A DNA stretch of 64,000 nucleotides, taken from Echeneis naucrates. Lineage: Eukaryota; Chordata; Actinopteri; Carangiformes; Echeneidae. The stretch is from contig NC_042524.1 in assembly GCF_900963305.1 (NCBI RefSeq), forward strand, positions 186,001 to 250,000, in the 5' to 3' direction. This document shows, in pieces, positions 12,899-25,245 of the stretch. Both the position numbers and the translations under genes were made by a program. Under the pieces are notes generated by a model that had not been told where the DNA came from, made no database searches, and saw only the letters and a program-made list of their open reading frames with translations. How positions within the stretch are numbered: the first letter of the stretch is position 1; each line of letters starts with the position of its first letter.

Positions 12899-15800
12899 TC
12901 ACAGTCTAGAGGAAGGCTCATTTCTCTGACCATTCATTGCAGCCCCTTGTCCTGCCCTCAGTGCTGTCCCATAAGCCTTTGTGAGCGGGGATATCGTGCC
13001 CAGCTGCCCTCTCATCACCGCCCCTGGGAGGAGACCTTGGTCAGAAGGAGCCGTGGGGGCCCAGGGCTGGGGTTGGAGCCTGGAGGCAACGCAGCGTGGG
13101 CTGGGGCTGATGGAGGACAGTGTCTGCTGGCTGCCGCTCAGGAACGATGAGGCGTTGGAGCCCTGCGGGCAGCGGTAGTTATAATAGGCTTGCCAGCCTT
13201 GACGCTTCCTCTTCCATTGACAGCGCAGGATCCGGATGAAGGCCTGATGACCAGAAACACAAACTCATCAGCGGCACTCAATTCATGTGTGTCGCTATGA
13301 CGATAGCATGAAACATTTGACAGACCCACCGTCATCAGCTCTGCTTCCTGTTTCACTGAATTAGCCCCTCCCCTCTCTGTGTTACCTACTGTCTTCTATG
13401 TGTTGGCCCCTCCCCCCAAACTGACTCATCATGCACCTGTTTGAACTCGCGGCTGTAGCAGGGGTAGATGATGGGGTTCAGGCAGCTGTTGAAATATCCC
13501 AACCAGAAAATCACCTTAAAACAGGTCTCAGGGGGACGAAGGCTGCTGTTGAACGAACCTGAGGGCACACAAACAAACACATCAACACATGATCAGCTGG
13601 ATTTTTAACCCGAAACTTGAAATTATGTTTTTTCAATCAGAAATAGAAAATAAAAGTTGTTCTGTCAAAGTTTGAACACACACACAGCTGTAACTCAGAC
13701 TCTCACCACTAGGGAGCAGTGATTCATTAGTTTTCTGAGACCAGGCTGCAGACAGCATTCATCCTCTTCATCATCATCACCACACACTCTGAAGGTCTGG
13801 ATTCAGAGCCTGAACCTTAAAAAGAGCTGTCAGGATTTCTGGGACTTTGTGATGTCACAACAAAGCAGTCAGCATTTAACTTCAATTTAATATTTATCGT
13901 ATCGTATGATGAAGGAGTAACTTCCTGCTGGTGGTAAAGGTCTAAGAGCTTTTTACGGACCAGGAGGGGCCTTTTCTTCCTCGTTTCCTTATCTCATCTC
14001 CTCTCCTTGCTTACTTGCCTTGCCTGGGTTTATGGTTGGAGGGTCCTGGAGAATCTCTGAGGATTTGCTGAAGGTTTAGAAGATCTAGATAGAGTTCTTC
14101 TTCCTGCGTCAGATGGTGTCTGACATGCATCAGAGGCCATCAACCTCCATGGCAGGTTCTCTGATTGTGTCTGTGTGTCTCTCAGTACAGACCAGAACCA
14201 GACCAGCATTTTAGACGCACACCAATAGATCACATGATCAGTCACTTACACTGAGCATGTGCAAGTCAGTGTCAACAGGAAACAGTGAATCAGTTACAGA
14301 AACAGTAAAAAACAACTTCAACACCTGGAAAGGGGGCGGAGCCAACTCAAAAAAGGATCCTGACGGTTCATGTCTTTTCATTCAGTCATCAGTCCTTAAC
14401 GACTTGCGACAAGGATCAGAACTACCTGGGACAGGAACCAAGTGGGATAGGAACCAGCTGGGACAGGAACCAGGTGGGACAGGAACCAGCTGGGACTGGA
14501 ACCAGGTGGGACAGGAACCAGGTGGGATTGGAACCAGGTGGGATAGGAACCAGGTGCGACTGGAACCAGGTGGGACAGGAACCACCTGGGACAGGAACCA
14601 GCTGGGACTGGAACCAGGTGGGACAGGAACCAGGTGGGGTAGGAACCACCTGGGACAGGAACCAGCTGGGACTAGAACCAGGTGGGACAGGAACCAGGTG
14701 GGACAGGAACCAGATGGGATAGGAACCAGCTGGGACAGGAACCGGCTGGGACAGGAACCACCTGGGACAGGAACCAGGTGAGACTGGAACCAGCTGGGAC
14801 AGGAACCAGGTGGGATAGGAACCAGGTGGGACAGGAACCCCCTGGATCAGGAACCAGCTGGGACAGGAACCAGGTGGGACAGGAACCAGGTGGGATTGGA
14901 ACCAGGTGGGATAGGAACCAGGTGCGACTGGAACCAGGTGGGACAGGAACCAGGCGGGACTGGAACCAGGTGGGACAGGAACCACCTGGGACAGGAACCA
15001 CCTGGGACAGGAACCACCTGGGACAGGAACCAGCTGGGACTGGAACCAGGTGGGACAGGAACCAGGTGGGGTAGGAACCACCTGGGACAGGAACCAGCTG
15101 GGACTAGAACCAGATGGGACAGGAACCAGGTGGGACAGGAACCAGATGGGATAGGAACCAGCTGGGACAGGAACCAGCTGGGACTGGAACCAGGTGGGAC
15201 AGGAACCAGGCGGGACTGGAACCAGGTGGGACAGGAACCACCTGGGACAGGAACCAGCTGGGACTGGAACCAGGTGGGACGGGAACCAGGTGGGGTAGGA
15301 ACCACCTGGGACAGGAACCAGCTGGGACTAGAACCAGGTGGGACAGGAACCAGATGGGATAGGAACCAGCTGGGACAGGAACCAGCTGGGACTGGAACCA
15401 GGTGGGACAGGAACCAGGTGGGACAGGAACCCCCTGGATCAGGAACCAGCTGGGACAGGAACCAGGTGGGACCAGACCCACCTTTTCAGTATGTTCAGTA
15501 TTTACAAACACAGACAGTATCTTTTTACAGACCAGTCAGAGTCAAGGTGTAATAAATCAATAGATATTTTCCCACTCTTTATCTGAGACAGAGGTCAGAG
15601 GTCATGGGGGGGGTCATGTCCTGGGAATTCAGGAAGCTGATTGGCCGGGGACATAGAGGGCATTTCTCAGCAGCATCTTCATCAGTCATCATGATGATGA
15701 TGATGAGGATGGTGATGATGGGACACATACATGACTCACACGACTCTACTGGTTCATCCCAACATGTTTGATCACAGTTCTGATCCGACACTGATTTTAA

Positions 15801-17215
15801 AATCTTAACCCACCACCTGAGGAAACAGACTGAGACAGGTGAGGACGTACCGATGGGCAGGACGAGGAAGAAGGGCAGCCAGCAGAGGATGAACATGCCC
15901 ACGACCACACCCAGGGTCTTCGCTGCCTTCTTCTCTCTGGAGAACTTCAGCAGTTTGACGGACAGTGTGCTGCGTCCCGGACACAGCTCCTGGATCTGCT
16001 GATTCCTGCAGTGGATCCTCAGAGTCAGCTCGTTGGAGTCCTCCTGGGGATCCTTCATGACGCCAGCCTCCAGGTTCTTGGTGGTGCGTTTGGCCACGAT
16101 GTAGACGCGGCAGTACATGGCGAGGATGACGGCCAGTGGGATGTAGAAGGAGCCCAGCGAGGAGAAGAGGGTGTAGAACGGCTCCTCTGTGATCTGACAC
16201 TTGGTGTTGTCCTTTGAACGGGAAAACATCATCACCTACTCACCATGGTAACGAGTCTGTCCACCAGGGGGAGGAGCTAAAGCTGCAGCAGGTGGTCGAC
16301 ACTTTAACAAACCTACAAACTGTTAGTTGCTGACCTCGGTGTCTCTGTCACCATGGTTACTCTGCTCTCTGAGACGCATGTGTTTTTAGATTATGTCATT
16401 ATATATGAAGGTGAAGTGTATTATGGGAAATGTATTTCGCATGGGGAACAAGAGGAGCTTTTTCTGAGCTTCTGGGTCAGACAGGAAGTAAAAACCGTCC
16501 GAACCAGTTTACCTGTGACGGCGGCTGCTTCCAGCCCAGCAGGGGGCCGATGGAGATGACGAAGGCGAGGATCCAGACGGCCAGCATGGCGAGGAGCGCC
16601 CGCTTCTTGGTGACAATCAGCGGATACTGAAGCGGGTAGCGGACGCCGATGTAACGGTCGATGGAGATGACGCACAGGGACATGATGGACGCCGTGCAGC
16701 ACAGGACGTCCACCGCTGCCCAGATGTCACAGAAGATCCGACCAAACACCCAGTAATCCAAGACCTGCAGAGAAAGGAAGCACCTGAGACCTCCGAGGTG
16801 GTTTTCTGTGTCTTTGTGTTGTCATTTATTGCTCCTCTCCTCCTAAATCACTTTGAAATAAAACCAATGAGACAGTTTGTGTTTCTATCCTCCCCATGAT
16901 TCTTTAAAAACTGACCTCCAGGGTGGCGGACACCGGCAGCACGGTGGTCCCCAGCAGCAGGTCAGCCATGGCCAGGTTGATGATGAAGCAGTTGGTGGGG
17001 GTCCGCAGGTGTCGGTTACAGACCACCGACAGGATCACCAGGATGTTCCCGACGATGGCGAACATGATGAAGGAGCCGAGCACCATCCCCACTGGCACCG
17101 CCCGGCTCAGGTCCAGCGGGGCGGCGTCGGTCCGGTTGGAGAAGTTGGAGCCCCGCAGAGAAGGCTCCGTCCAGGCGGGGGGGTCCGCGGAGGAGCCGTT
17201 CGTCCTCAGACTCAT
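12899..17215 (-). CDS. adra1b: alpha-1B adrenergic receptor, with four coding introns
   Basis: Class A GPCR for noradrenaline, Gq-coupled, at the plasma membrane. Five coding exons on the minus strand: 16916-17215, 16513-16764, 15851-16211, 13437-13558 and 12899-13243. Phases 0,0,1,0 close exactly to give 459 residues. Visible hallmarks: N-glycosylation sites NFS and NRT before TM1; the amine-binding Asp in WAAVDVLCC (TM3); DRY in [10 protein letters not shown]; Ser residues of TM5 in [15 protein letters not shown] in TM6; and NPIIYP in TM7. Sequence blocks such as [19 protein letters not shown] and [20 protein letters not shown] fit ADRA1B better than 1A or 1D. The C-tail is short (about 120 residues after NPIIYP) with the basic run KRKRQGW. 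Mammalian ADRA1 genes have one coding intron, after TM6; that one is present here (13559-15850) and three others are additional. A GA repeat lies just upstream of the ATG (17337-17367). Confidence 0.88.
13836..13871 (-). repeat. dispersed palindromic repeat, copy 1
   Basis: Contains the imperfect palindrome actttgtgatgtcacaacaa in an intron of the adrenergic receptor gene. Its reverse complement recurs at 47742-47776 and a weaker copy at 53443-53470; the core resembles the perfect palindrome at 38251-38304. Confidence 0.5.
14428..15472. repeat. 16-bp minisatellite in adra1b intron 3
   Basis: About 65 tandem copies of a 16-bp unit, typically gggacaggaaccaggt, with variant units (gggactggaaccagct, gggataggaacc..., and cccctggatcaggaac). 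Longer higher-order blocks of several units recur, for example around 14640-14830 and 15070-15310. Because 16 is not a multiple of 3 and the unit lacks stops in most frames, long spurious ORFs arise on both strands. It is entirely intronic. Confidence 0.95.
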
Positions 17216-17331
17216 GGTGGCTTCACAGCTTCACCGAGCCGGGGGGGCTCCTTCTCGGGTCGGACCGCTGAAGGAGTCCCGGGTCACCGATCTTTGTCCT
17301 TTTATGGTCCAAATGTCGAATGTGGGAAAGT

Positions 17332-17370
<39 letters not shown>

Positions 17371-17445
17371 TGACTCTGACAGAGATGGATGTCTGAATAC
17401 AACACTGAGCATCAGCAGTCTTTTCATGTTCCTGAACACATCATA

Positions 17446-17690
17446 TTGAAGTCAATAGGAAAATGTCCCTCCTCCTCTCTTATGTTGAACATTATGGGAA
17501 AATGTCCCTCCTCCTCTTCAATAAACGTTATCCTGATTAGTTTATGATCTCAGTCTGAAATACAACATCATATTCATTTTTTAGACGATGCTCCATTTAG
17601 AGGGAAAGGGGAGGAGTTAGGGGGAGGGGCTACTGTGTGATTGAGAGACTGGACTACCCAATCAGGATAGAGCACAGAGGGAGAAGGTGT
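17446..17690 (+). repeat. dispersed repeat family R2, copy 1
   Basis: Characteristic pieces are gaaaatgtccctcctcctc, gtctgaaatacaacat, a gctccatttagaggg block, and a tail with actggactacccaatca. The left module is duplicated in this copy. Related copies lie at 25455-25570, 28795-28925 (reverse), 35741-35822 (reverse) and 46035-46212. I cannot assign a class. Confidence 0.6.
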
Positions 17691-18017
17691 TCTGGCTCAG
17701 TCCTCAGATCCTGGTCTGCTTCTCAGTGGGTGGGTGGTAAGACTTGACATGAATATGAAGTAAATAATAATAATGTTTTTAATAAATAATTTTCTGAAGA
17801 TGTCATCTGTCAACCTCCTGATGTAGATCCAGTTTGACCTGGTTCATATTTCATATAGTGACATTGTCATTACATTTTCCACCTTGAATCAGTGAAACAG
17901 ATTGAGACCTCAGGGACCATTTCTGTGGACTGATGGGGACAGGGGAGGGGCTAAACACACCTCAAACCCTGACAGTAAGCAAGCCAGAGTTAGCATAGCA
18001 CAGTGTCAGCCTCTACT

Positions 18018-18190
18018 TCGTTCATTCATTCCTCTGTTTCCGGGTCACAGGGGGTTCTGGAGCCAATCCCAGCTCACCACAAAGACAGGCAGAGACCAAC
18101 AACCACTCAGATCTATGGACAATTTAGAGGCCCCAGGCCGGGAACCCAACCAGGACCTTCAGAGATAACCACTGTGCTGCTATGCTGCCC
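18018..18190 (+). repeat. decayed teleost interspersed repeat
   Basis: Contains the phrases ccgggtcacagggggttctg, caatttagag and aggccgggaacccaacc, which I recall from a very common teleost interspersed repeat. This copy seems internally deleted. The name of the family is not certain from memory. Confidence 0.45.
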
Positions 18191-18713
18191 AACTGGCTAA
18201 CAAACAACAAAAAATATAAGATGCTAACTTCTGCTGTCTGATTCTGGCAGAGCAGATGAACTTCAGACAGTTTTAGTGATGAAGTATGTTAGAAAATCTG
18301 AAGCAGCAGATTTCAGAACATGAAAAAGAACTTGATATTTTGTGGAAAGTGCTGCTGAGACAAAATGACTCAGACTTCTAAAAGTAGACCTCCTCCTCCA
18401 TCAGAGTCACAGTCTGTTCAGTTTGTCTTCATCCTTCTGTTAAGAAACTCAGAGCTTCAGAGCTGCTTTCCCTCCTCCAACTGTGATTTCACACCATCAC
18501 ATGACCCGGTCCGGTCAAGGTCAGTCCAGTCCAGGTGGTGGAGGTGAACCAGTGTGGACAACTTTCAAATCACACACATGTACCCAGGACAGCAATAACC
18601 TTCTGTTCATGTGTCGTGAAAGAGCGACAGTCAATCACAGTCCAGATCCTCAGGTGGGCAGAGGAAGATTAGACTAGATCACCAACTGGGCAAACTGGGC
18701 CCCAGACCTTCAT

Positions 18714-18846
18714 CACCATCACCATCACCATAATCATCATCATCATCATTATTATAATCATTATCATCATCATCATCACCATCATGAGCACCATCCTCTT
18801 CATTATCATCATCATCATCATCATCACCATCACCACCATCATCACC
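18714..18846. repeat. (CAT)n-type microsatellite
   Basis: Imperfect run of cat/cac/att trinucleotides. It explains the methionine-rich open frame on the minus strand (18669-18893). Confidence 0.9.
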
Positions 18847-20915
18847 ACTACTTCCACTGAACTTTTCTGAAGAGCGGAGCTATTAATATGCAAGCTATAC
18901 TAAGATTAGCCAGCTACTGATCAAGTCAGTCTCAGTCTTGTTCCCAGTCCAGTTGGGTCTGGTCCAGATTCTGTCCTCCCACAGTGACAAACAGCTGATC
19001 CAGACTGAACTCTGGAGGTCAACATCAGAAAACACTGCTCGTCCTGTTTCTCTTTCATCATCCTCTAAATCTTTTTTCCCATCAGCCCCTTCATCTTATC
19101 TCTGCGGTCTGTGCTTCAAGGCTTTAGGGCTCTGAGAGGAATTTAAAGTCGACTATGACACGAGAAAGGCCCATAAAGAGTCAGAGTCCAGTCCGCAGCA
19201 CCAGACGGGATTACTCCGCTGTAGAAAGTAGTTCCTGACAGGTGCTGTTTATTCATTTACATAAAAATGTCTGGTTGTGTTATTCAGACAAGCTGTTACA
19301 CAAATGATAAAATTATTCTTTTACTGTCTTAATGCAGAGCTCAGATTGGGTTTATGTATAAGACCTTCAGACCATGTGGACCTTTAACCCTTTCATGTGT
19401 GAGGATGGTCTTGTCTTGCTGTGTACTCAGGTGTTTGTTGACCAGTCATAGAGCTGCACTGGCAGCAGGTCCATCTTCGTTTTTAGCCTCGTCATGAATG
19501 AGCTCGAGGCCAAAACATGAAGCAGCATCAGAGAGAGGAGTGACTGTGTTTAGCAGCTTTATCGCTTCGATGTCAGCACATCTGAAGACGAGCAGGCTGA
19601 TTAACAGCTTCAGCTCTGGGACCAGAAACACAAAGTCCTGCTCAGAGAAGAAAAAGAATTATCCCAACAACATGATGTTGAAAAACATCTGAACTGGACA
19701 GAAATGACGTAGATCCTTAGAGCTGAACTTCCTCTGCTGAAGATCATATTTTTAGATTCTCAAACATCTGAATTATCCTTTTAATCCACAACACAAATAC
19801 ATGAGATGAAGTTTTTGAGGAGATCTGCTCCTTCCCATGACCCTGTCATCACTACGTCTCACACACATCAACACACCCACTGTCTACTTCAATACATGGG
19901 GCAGCAGTGACCTTTGAGGGGCCCTGGGGCAAACATTTGTTGTGGCCCCCCCTCGCCACTGTATATGTAAGAACATTATTACCCCAGAAATCAACTACAG
20001 CTCCAGACCTGAGAGAGGACAATCAATGATTAGTAACTTCACTGTTAGAACATTGTGATTATCTTACTAGCACCATGCTAACAGCTCAGCTGGTTATCAT
20101 GCTAACATTAGCTTATTAGCAGCGAAGTGATGGGAACATCATCAGAGTGATTCATTGTGATCCATCACTGAAACTGCAACAACCATGGGTTTGGATCTGT
20201 GTGTTGGGGTCTGACTGTTGGGATTCACCTGTCTGGACGCCAGCAGTTTGCTGAACCACTTCCTATTCAAAGAGCAGCAGCTGCTGTCTGGACTTCCTTT
20301 GTTTGCTCGGGCTGTTTGGATTTCTTCTTTCTCAAGTTGTGATGATCAGAAATTTAAAAAAAAGATGATATCACTGAGTGTGATTCCCTGTCCTTAGTCT
20401 GTGCATTTTCCCAGAAGGGATTTTATCTTCCTGACATTACCTGCAACACCAAACATTCAGCAGACACTTTATTTGACTAAACTTCAGCTTAACAAAAAAA
20501 AAAACAACCTTTGACCTTCAGCACATTTGGCTGTTGTTATTTTCATACATCAAATGCACTACAACTACGTAACAGCTGCTGCTGTTTGTTTTTCTGATAC
20601 CAGCAGCCTCCCACAATGCACAGGGGCAGGAAGTGTATTCAAGACACTACTGGGAAAAACACCAAAGTCTAAAATGACCCACATCAGGACAAGGACTCTT
20701 TCAGGTCTGAGAACAAAACAACATGCGATGAAACAGATCAGGTCAACAGAAACCACAGAGAGTCAGAACACAATCAGAGACGGCACTTCACCTTCTGATC
20801 CGATACAAACTGAAATCAGTCCACAGGAGGAGTCTCCTCCATCAGCTGCTCTCTGATGCTTCTTCCTGTTTCCTCATTAAACTGATCAGTTACGGATCAG
20901 TCTGACTCCTTCTGT

Positions 20916-20985
20916 GTGTTTATCCATCCATTCTCATCCTCCATCTTTGACAGTGACGTCTAGAGTCACGTCTCTACATTACCAA
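20916..20985 (-). repeat. dispersed repeat family R1, partial copy
   Basis: Reverse-strand match to the end of the 31.76 kb copy: catcctccatctttgacag and the neighbouring gacgtctagagtcacgtctc. Only the terminal part of the family is present. Confidence 0.5.
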
Positions 20986-22440
20986 TGGCAACCCATGGTG
21001 ACTGTTTAGTAACTGATGAATGCTGATGTATGATCTTCAGTGAACCATCTCAGGATATTTTCACTGTCAGTACATTCAGAAAATATCTGTGTTGTTTCCA
21101 TGGCGACTTATTCCTGAAGCAGTAGTTTCCTCCCACAGGAGAAATGCACCATCACCAAATTTGGAGCTGCAGCCTTTTCAGTGGACACCAATAAAATCCC
21201 TGTTGGTATTAACTGACTTTAACTGCAGTGTTGGCCTGCGTTCACTGAAGAAGAGGAAGCTCCACCTCTCAGGGCACTTAGTCCTCCGCTCCAGCTGGAG
21301 CTGAGTTACGGCGGCCAGCAGCGAAAGATGAGAGGCGAACGGCAGCTGCTCTGACAGGAGCTCTGGTGGGAGCCGATGGATGATGAAGAGGAGGAGAGTG
21401 AATGAATTTGAGATGAATTTATTAAAAAGTGAAGAAGATGGTGAGCAGGTGGAGGTCAGAGGTCAGTCATGATAATGATAATGAGGAAGGTGAGATTTGG
21501 CTGGATTCATCATAATCTGAAACACACACACACAGTGTTTATGGTTCAGACTATTTTTAACCCCCTTTGAGATATCTGAGAGCGCCCATTTCTCTCTGTT
21601 TCTCTCTCTCTCTCTCTCTGGGGAACAGGTAACTTCCTGTTTGTCATGTGACCACATTGTTCATAAACTCAGTTTGACTGACACCAAACACACTGACCTG
21701 TGGTGTGTCTGTTTGTCTGTGTGTGTGTCTGTATGTTTGGTGTTTCACTAAAAAACTTCGATCCATCGCATCTTTGTTTATTTAAAGAAGCTGCTGCTCT
21801 CTGATTGGTTCTCCAGACAGTGACTCAGAGTCCGAAGACCAATTAACTACGGAACTAACTATCTCAGATTAGCATCCAGCTAATGCCAATGCTCATGTTG
21901 TTGTGATGTTCCTCAGTCTGTCCTCCTGAGACAGGAATCAGCTGATCGAAATCAACCAGTGTGACATCATCAGACATCTGTGTCTCTGTCCTGATGATGA
22001 CGGGTCATAGGACACGCTGGGTGGCAGCTGTTGTCATGGCAACAGCCAATAAAATGACATCAGCAAGACATCAGCAAGACACCAGGGTAATTTCTGTTTG
22101 TCTGTGATGTCAAAAGGTCAGCTAGCAACCTGTAGGACCTTCATCCCTTCACCTCCTCCTCTTCCTTGTTGGTCTTGTTAACAGGATGTTCTGGACCACA
22201 AATAACAGTAACGCACTGTTTAGTATTAAGAGAAGAAGTGACGCTTCAACCTGACAAACCCACACACACATACACTCTCTCTGTCTCGTCCTGATCAGGT
22301 CTGCCCTCTGGTGGACAGATGGAGGAACAGCTGTGAGCCTCAGACAGTTAGCTCTAGCTAACATTTCAACACGTGTGAAGTGCTGTTGCCTGTGACGTTC
22401 CTAATGAGCGATGACGTCACCTGCTACAGCTGGTCGTATA

Positions 22441-22590
22441 GCTCCCATTTACTTACCATGTTTCCCTGAAGTCTGCTGCTCCAACATCTCTATGAACACG
22501 CAGCATCATGTTCCCGCTCTCGTTCTGTCGCTCTCTCTGTCTACCCAACCGGTCGAAGCAGATGGCTGCCTAACTCTATCCTGAGGGCTG
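22441..22590 (+). mobile_element. L2-type LINE 3'UTR fragment
   Basis: Resembles the 3'UTR of the LINE at 1.7-3.0 kb (cccatttacttaccatgtttccctgaagtct versus its 2562-2600 region, then an ...accggtcga... box). No coding part remains. It ends about 50 bp before the tRNA-Asp gene. Confidence 0.5.
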
Positions 22591-22642
22591 TAGGGACGGA
22601 TGTGTGTCTTTAAATTCGGGCCGGACTCCATCCAACTCTGTC

Positions 22643-22714
22643 TCCTCGTTAGTATAGTGGTGAGTATCCCCGCCTGTCACGCGGGAGACCGGGGTTCGAT
22701 TCCCCGACGGGGAG
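22643..22714 (+). tRNA. tRNA-Asp (GTC)
   Basis: A 72-nt sequence that folds as a complete tRNA. The acceptor arm TCCTCGT pairs with ACGGGGA plus discriminator G. It has a D arm with TTAGTATAGTGGTGAGTA, anticodon loop CTGTCAC (GTC), and T arm CCGGG-TTCGATT-CCCGA. It matches the vertebrate nuclear tRNA-Asp sequence as I know it, with good A and B box promoter elements. There is no intron. It lies 336 bp upstream of the TIM-family gene on the same strand. Confidence 0.95.
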
Positions 22715-23049
22715 GTAGAGTTTTACTTCCTGATCATGTCAACAATCAGCTGTTTATCAATAACATCCTGTTAACGTTTATTTTTTCATGACACATCACT
22801 GCTTATCCAAACTAATTGAGTTAAATTTTAGTCAGTCATGTTTAAAATGAGGAGACCTCGGTGATGAGTTCACTAACACAGTAAAACCAAAGTGATGTTG
22901 TAACTTATTTCATCTCATCTTTTCAAACCACCACAAAGTTTCTGTTCCTCTGTGTGTGTGTGTATGTGTGTGTGTGTCTGGTGACTCAGTGTCAGCTGCG
23001 TTTAATGTGGTGTGTGTTTGCGTGTGATAACAGTTTGTCAGCATTCATT

Positions 23050-25245
23050 ATGGGGATCGCTCTGTTGCTCGCTTTGTTCTCAGGTATGTCAGTGTTATAG
23101 TTCAGTGATCAGTGTTGTTGATCACCTTAATGGGGTGTGAGTTGCAGACCGGTGATGTGTTTTCTGTCTCCACAGTTGCGTCGAGTGATGGCAGCAGGTT
23201 TTTCGGGCGAACTGGTGAGAACATCACTCTGCCCTGTAAATATAACAAGGATTACTACGGCGCTCTGTTCATCTGCTGGGGACGAGGAAAAATACCAAAC
23301 TCAGGCTGCAACAATCAGATCATCTCCACTGATGGACACAGAGAGACCAACAGAGTGTCCAGCAGGTACCAGCTGGGACAGCTGGAGGACGGAGACGTGT
23401 CCCTGACTATCCTGAACCTCACAGACTCAGACGGTGGACTCTACGGCTGCAGGGTGGAGATCCCTGGATTGTTCAATGACAACAAACATCAGTTTGAGGT
23501 CACTGTCGAGAGAGGTGAGACATGTCTAAGGTCTGAGTCTGAGTCTGGGTCTAGGTCTGGGTCTTGGGCTAATTCTGGGTCTGGGTCTTAATCTGAGTCC
23601 GGGATAACTCGTCTGTTAAACTCGCTGGAACTCTTTCTGACTTTAGAAATTCACTGTGTTACCCCGACCACTGACCCCTGTCCTCGATATTCCTGTTTCA
23701 GCTCCACAGACAACAACTTCATCAGACGTACAAATGTCTACACTGCAGACAGCAGGGGTCCAGACTCCAGGTACGCACACACACATCGCTCCAAGACGTC
23801 ACTTCAGGTTGTGATTGTGTTGACCACATATATATCTGCTTTCACTTCCTTGTTCTGCAGGTTACATGACAACCATCAACTTTCTGACTTCCTCGCCCAA
23901 CATCGGTCTCACAGCCGAGGTGACACACACACACAGACACACACAGATGGCATCCTGATGATGCCTTTGCTGTTGTGTGTCTTTTTGACATTGGGTGTCC
24001 ATGTGTGTCTCAACAGCAGGAGACCAGCAGTATGTATGTGGCTCTGTTGTGCGTTCTGCTGGGGCTGACCATTCTGGTTACAGTGGGCGGTGCCTTAATT
24101 CTGGGTGAGTGTCATTGGCTGATCAAACCATGTGATTTCATCATCATCAACTGATCATAGAGATTATTAATGAATACAGCTGATTAATTATTTTTGGGTC
24201 TTTGGCTCATTAACATGTCATGTTTCTCTGCAGCTGCAAAATGGAGGCGACAAAACAAAATGTAAGTTTCTCCTTCCTTTGTGGGGGCAGGGGGGTTACG
24301 CCACTTCATCTTCATCATCTGAGCGCTCAAACCACACTTTGATCGCTGATTGTTGAATTTCATCCACTGCCTGTCATCAAAAAATTAAACCACAAACTTC
24401 AATCTTCGGTTCAGTTTCACACAATCTGACTCAATACGTCAATATGTCAGGAAGTGATGACATCACGTGCAGACGTGAAGCTCCGCTGGCGAGCTAACGT
24501 GTTAAAGCATGATTCAGTGGAAACATTCTGTTGTGGTTAAGGACAAACTGTTGCATGTGTTCAGTGTGGATTAGCTTGATCACTGCAACCAGAGGGAAAC
24601 ATTAGCATTGTAAAAAGTCCACATCCATAATTCCAATATGTTAGGTAGCTGCAAGTTTGCCAGTTTGTTATCTTAGCCCTACAGCTTCCGTTCACCAGCA
24701 GAGTAAAGAGTGTAATGTACTGGAGAAGTGTTGCTTCTACACAAAAGTCAACCCTCAACAGCTAACTTAGAGCGTCAACTGCTAAAGTCAACAATTAGCT
24801 CAGTTAGCATTAGCATTTAGCAGATATATAATTGAAGTTTTAAAATGTTAATCACAGATGTTATGGTAGCCAGCAGTGCAGAAATGAGCATTGTGTAAAA
24901 TTTTAGCTTGTGCTAAGCTAGCAAAGCAATAACCCTCAGCCAGTGTTGTAAGTCTTTGTCTTTGATGGGAAATTAAAACTTTTTTTTACAATGAGGAAAA
25001 ACCTGAGGTTTCCTGTGTGACATTCAAACATGCCATTGAATGCCTCATCATAAATGTCAAAGTCTGAGGCGAAGCATCAGCAACCTCAACACTGAAACTC
25101 GCCCCTGATCAAACATGTCCCCCCCCTCCCGTGTTTCAGGCCTCCGCAGCCTTTAGCTTCAACTCTGCAGCTGCAGACTCCGACATCAGCCGTCGAGAAC
25201 ATTTATCAGATGGATGAAGGCGGAGACTATGAGTTCTGTCCTTGA
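23050..25245 (+). CDS. havcr1: TIM-family receptor (HAVCR1/TIMD4-like), gene 1
   Basis: Seven coding exons: 23050-23083, 23176-23514, 23702-23770, 23861-23919, 24017-24104, 24234-24261 and 25140-25245. They give 240 residues. Order: signal peptide MGIALLLALFSVASS; one IgV domain (about residues 15-123); a Ser/Thr-rich mucin stalk; a TM helix (ALLCVLLGLTILVTVGGALI); and a cytoplasmic tail with the tyrosine motif ENIYQMD. The FG loop reads GLFNDNK; the FND triad is the metal-dependent phosphatidylserine site of TIM proteins, so apoptotic-cell or lymphocyte recognition is the likely role. Of the six TIM IgV cysteines only four are present (LPC, FIC, SGC, YGC). Exon 5 has a tandem cagcag acceptor. 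Whether this is HAVCR1 or TIMD4 is unresolved. Confidence 0.82.

Larger units (their letters stand above)
17216..22440. other. gene-poor 5.2 kb upstream of adra1b
   Basis: Begins with the adra1b 5' region, including a (GA)n tract at 17337-17367. It then holds dispersed repeats and a (CAT)n microsatellite at about 18714-18846. Open frames here are short and match nothing I recognise. I see no supported gene; it could hold regulatory DNA or noncoding transcripts. Confidence 0.5.

Noticed and set aside
14428-15472. Possible CRISPR-like array
   Set aside because: Units are directly tandem with no unique spacers, in a vertebrate intron.
14257-15586. Large overlapping ORFs on both strands (up to 220 codons)
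   Set aside because: They are the 16-bp minisatellite read in successive frames; all repeat the same [16 protein letters not shown]-type or [14 protein letters not shown]-type unit and lie in an intron.
20527-20856. 109-codon ORF in the gene-poor stretch
   Set aside because: No domain, no splice context, ordinary composition; likely chance.
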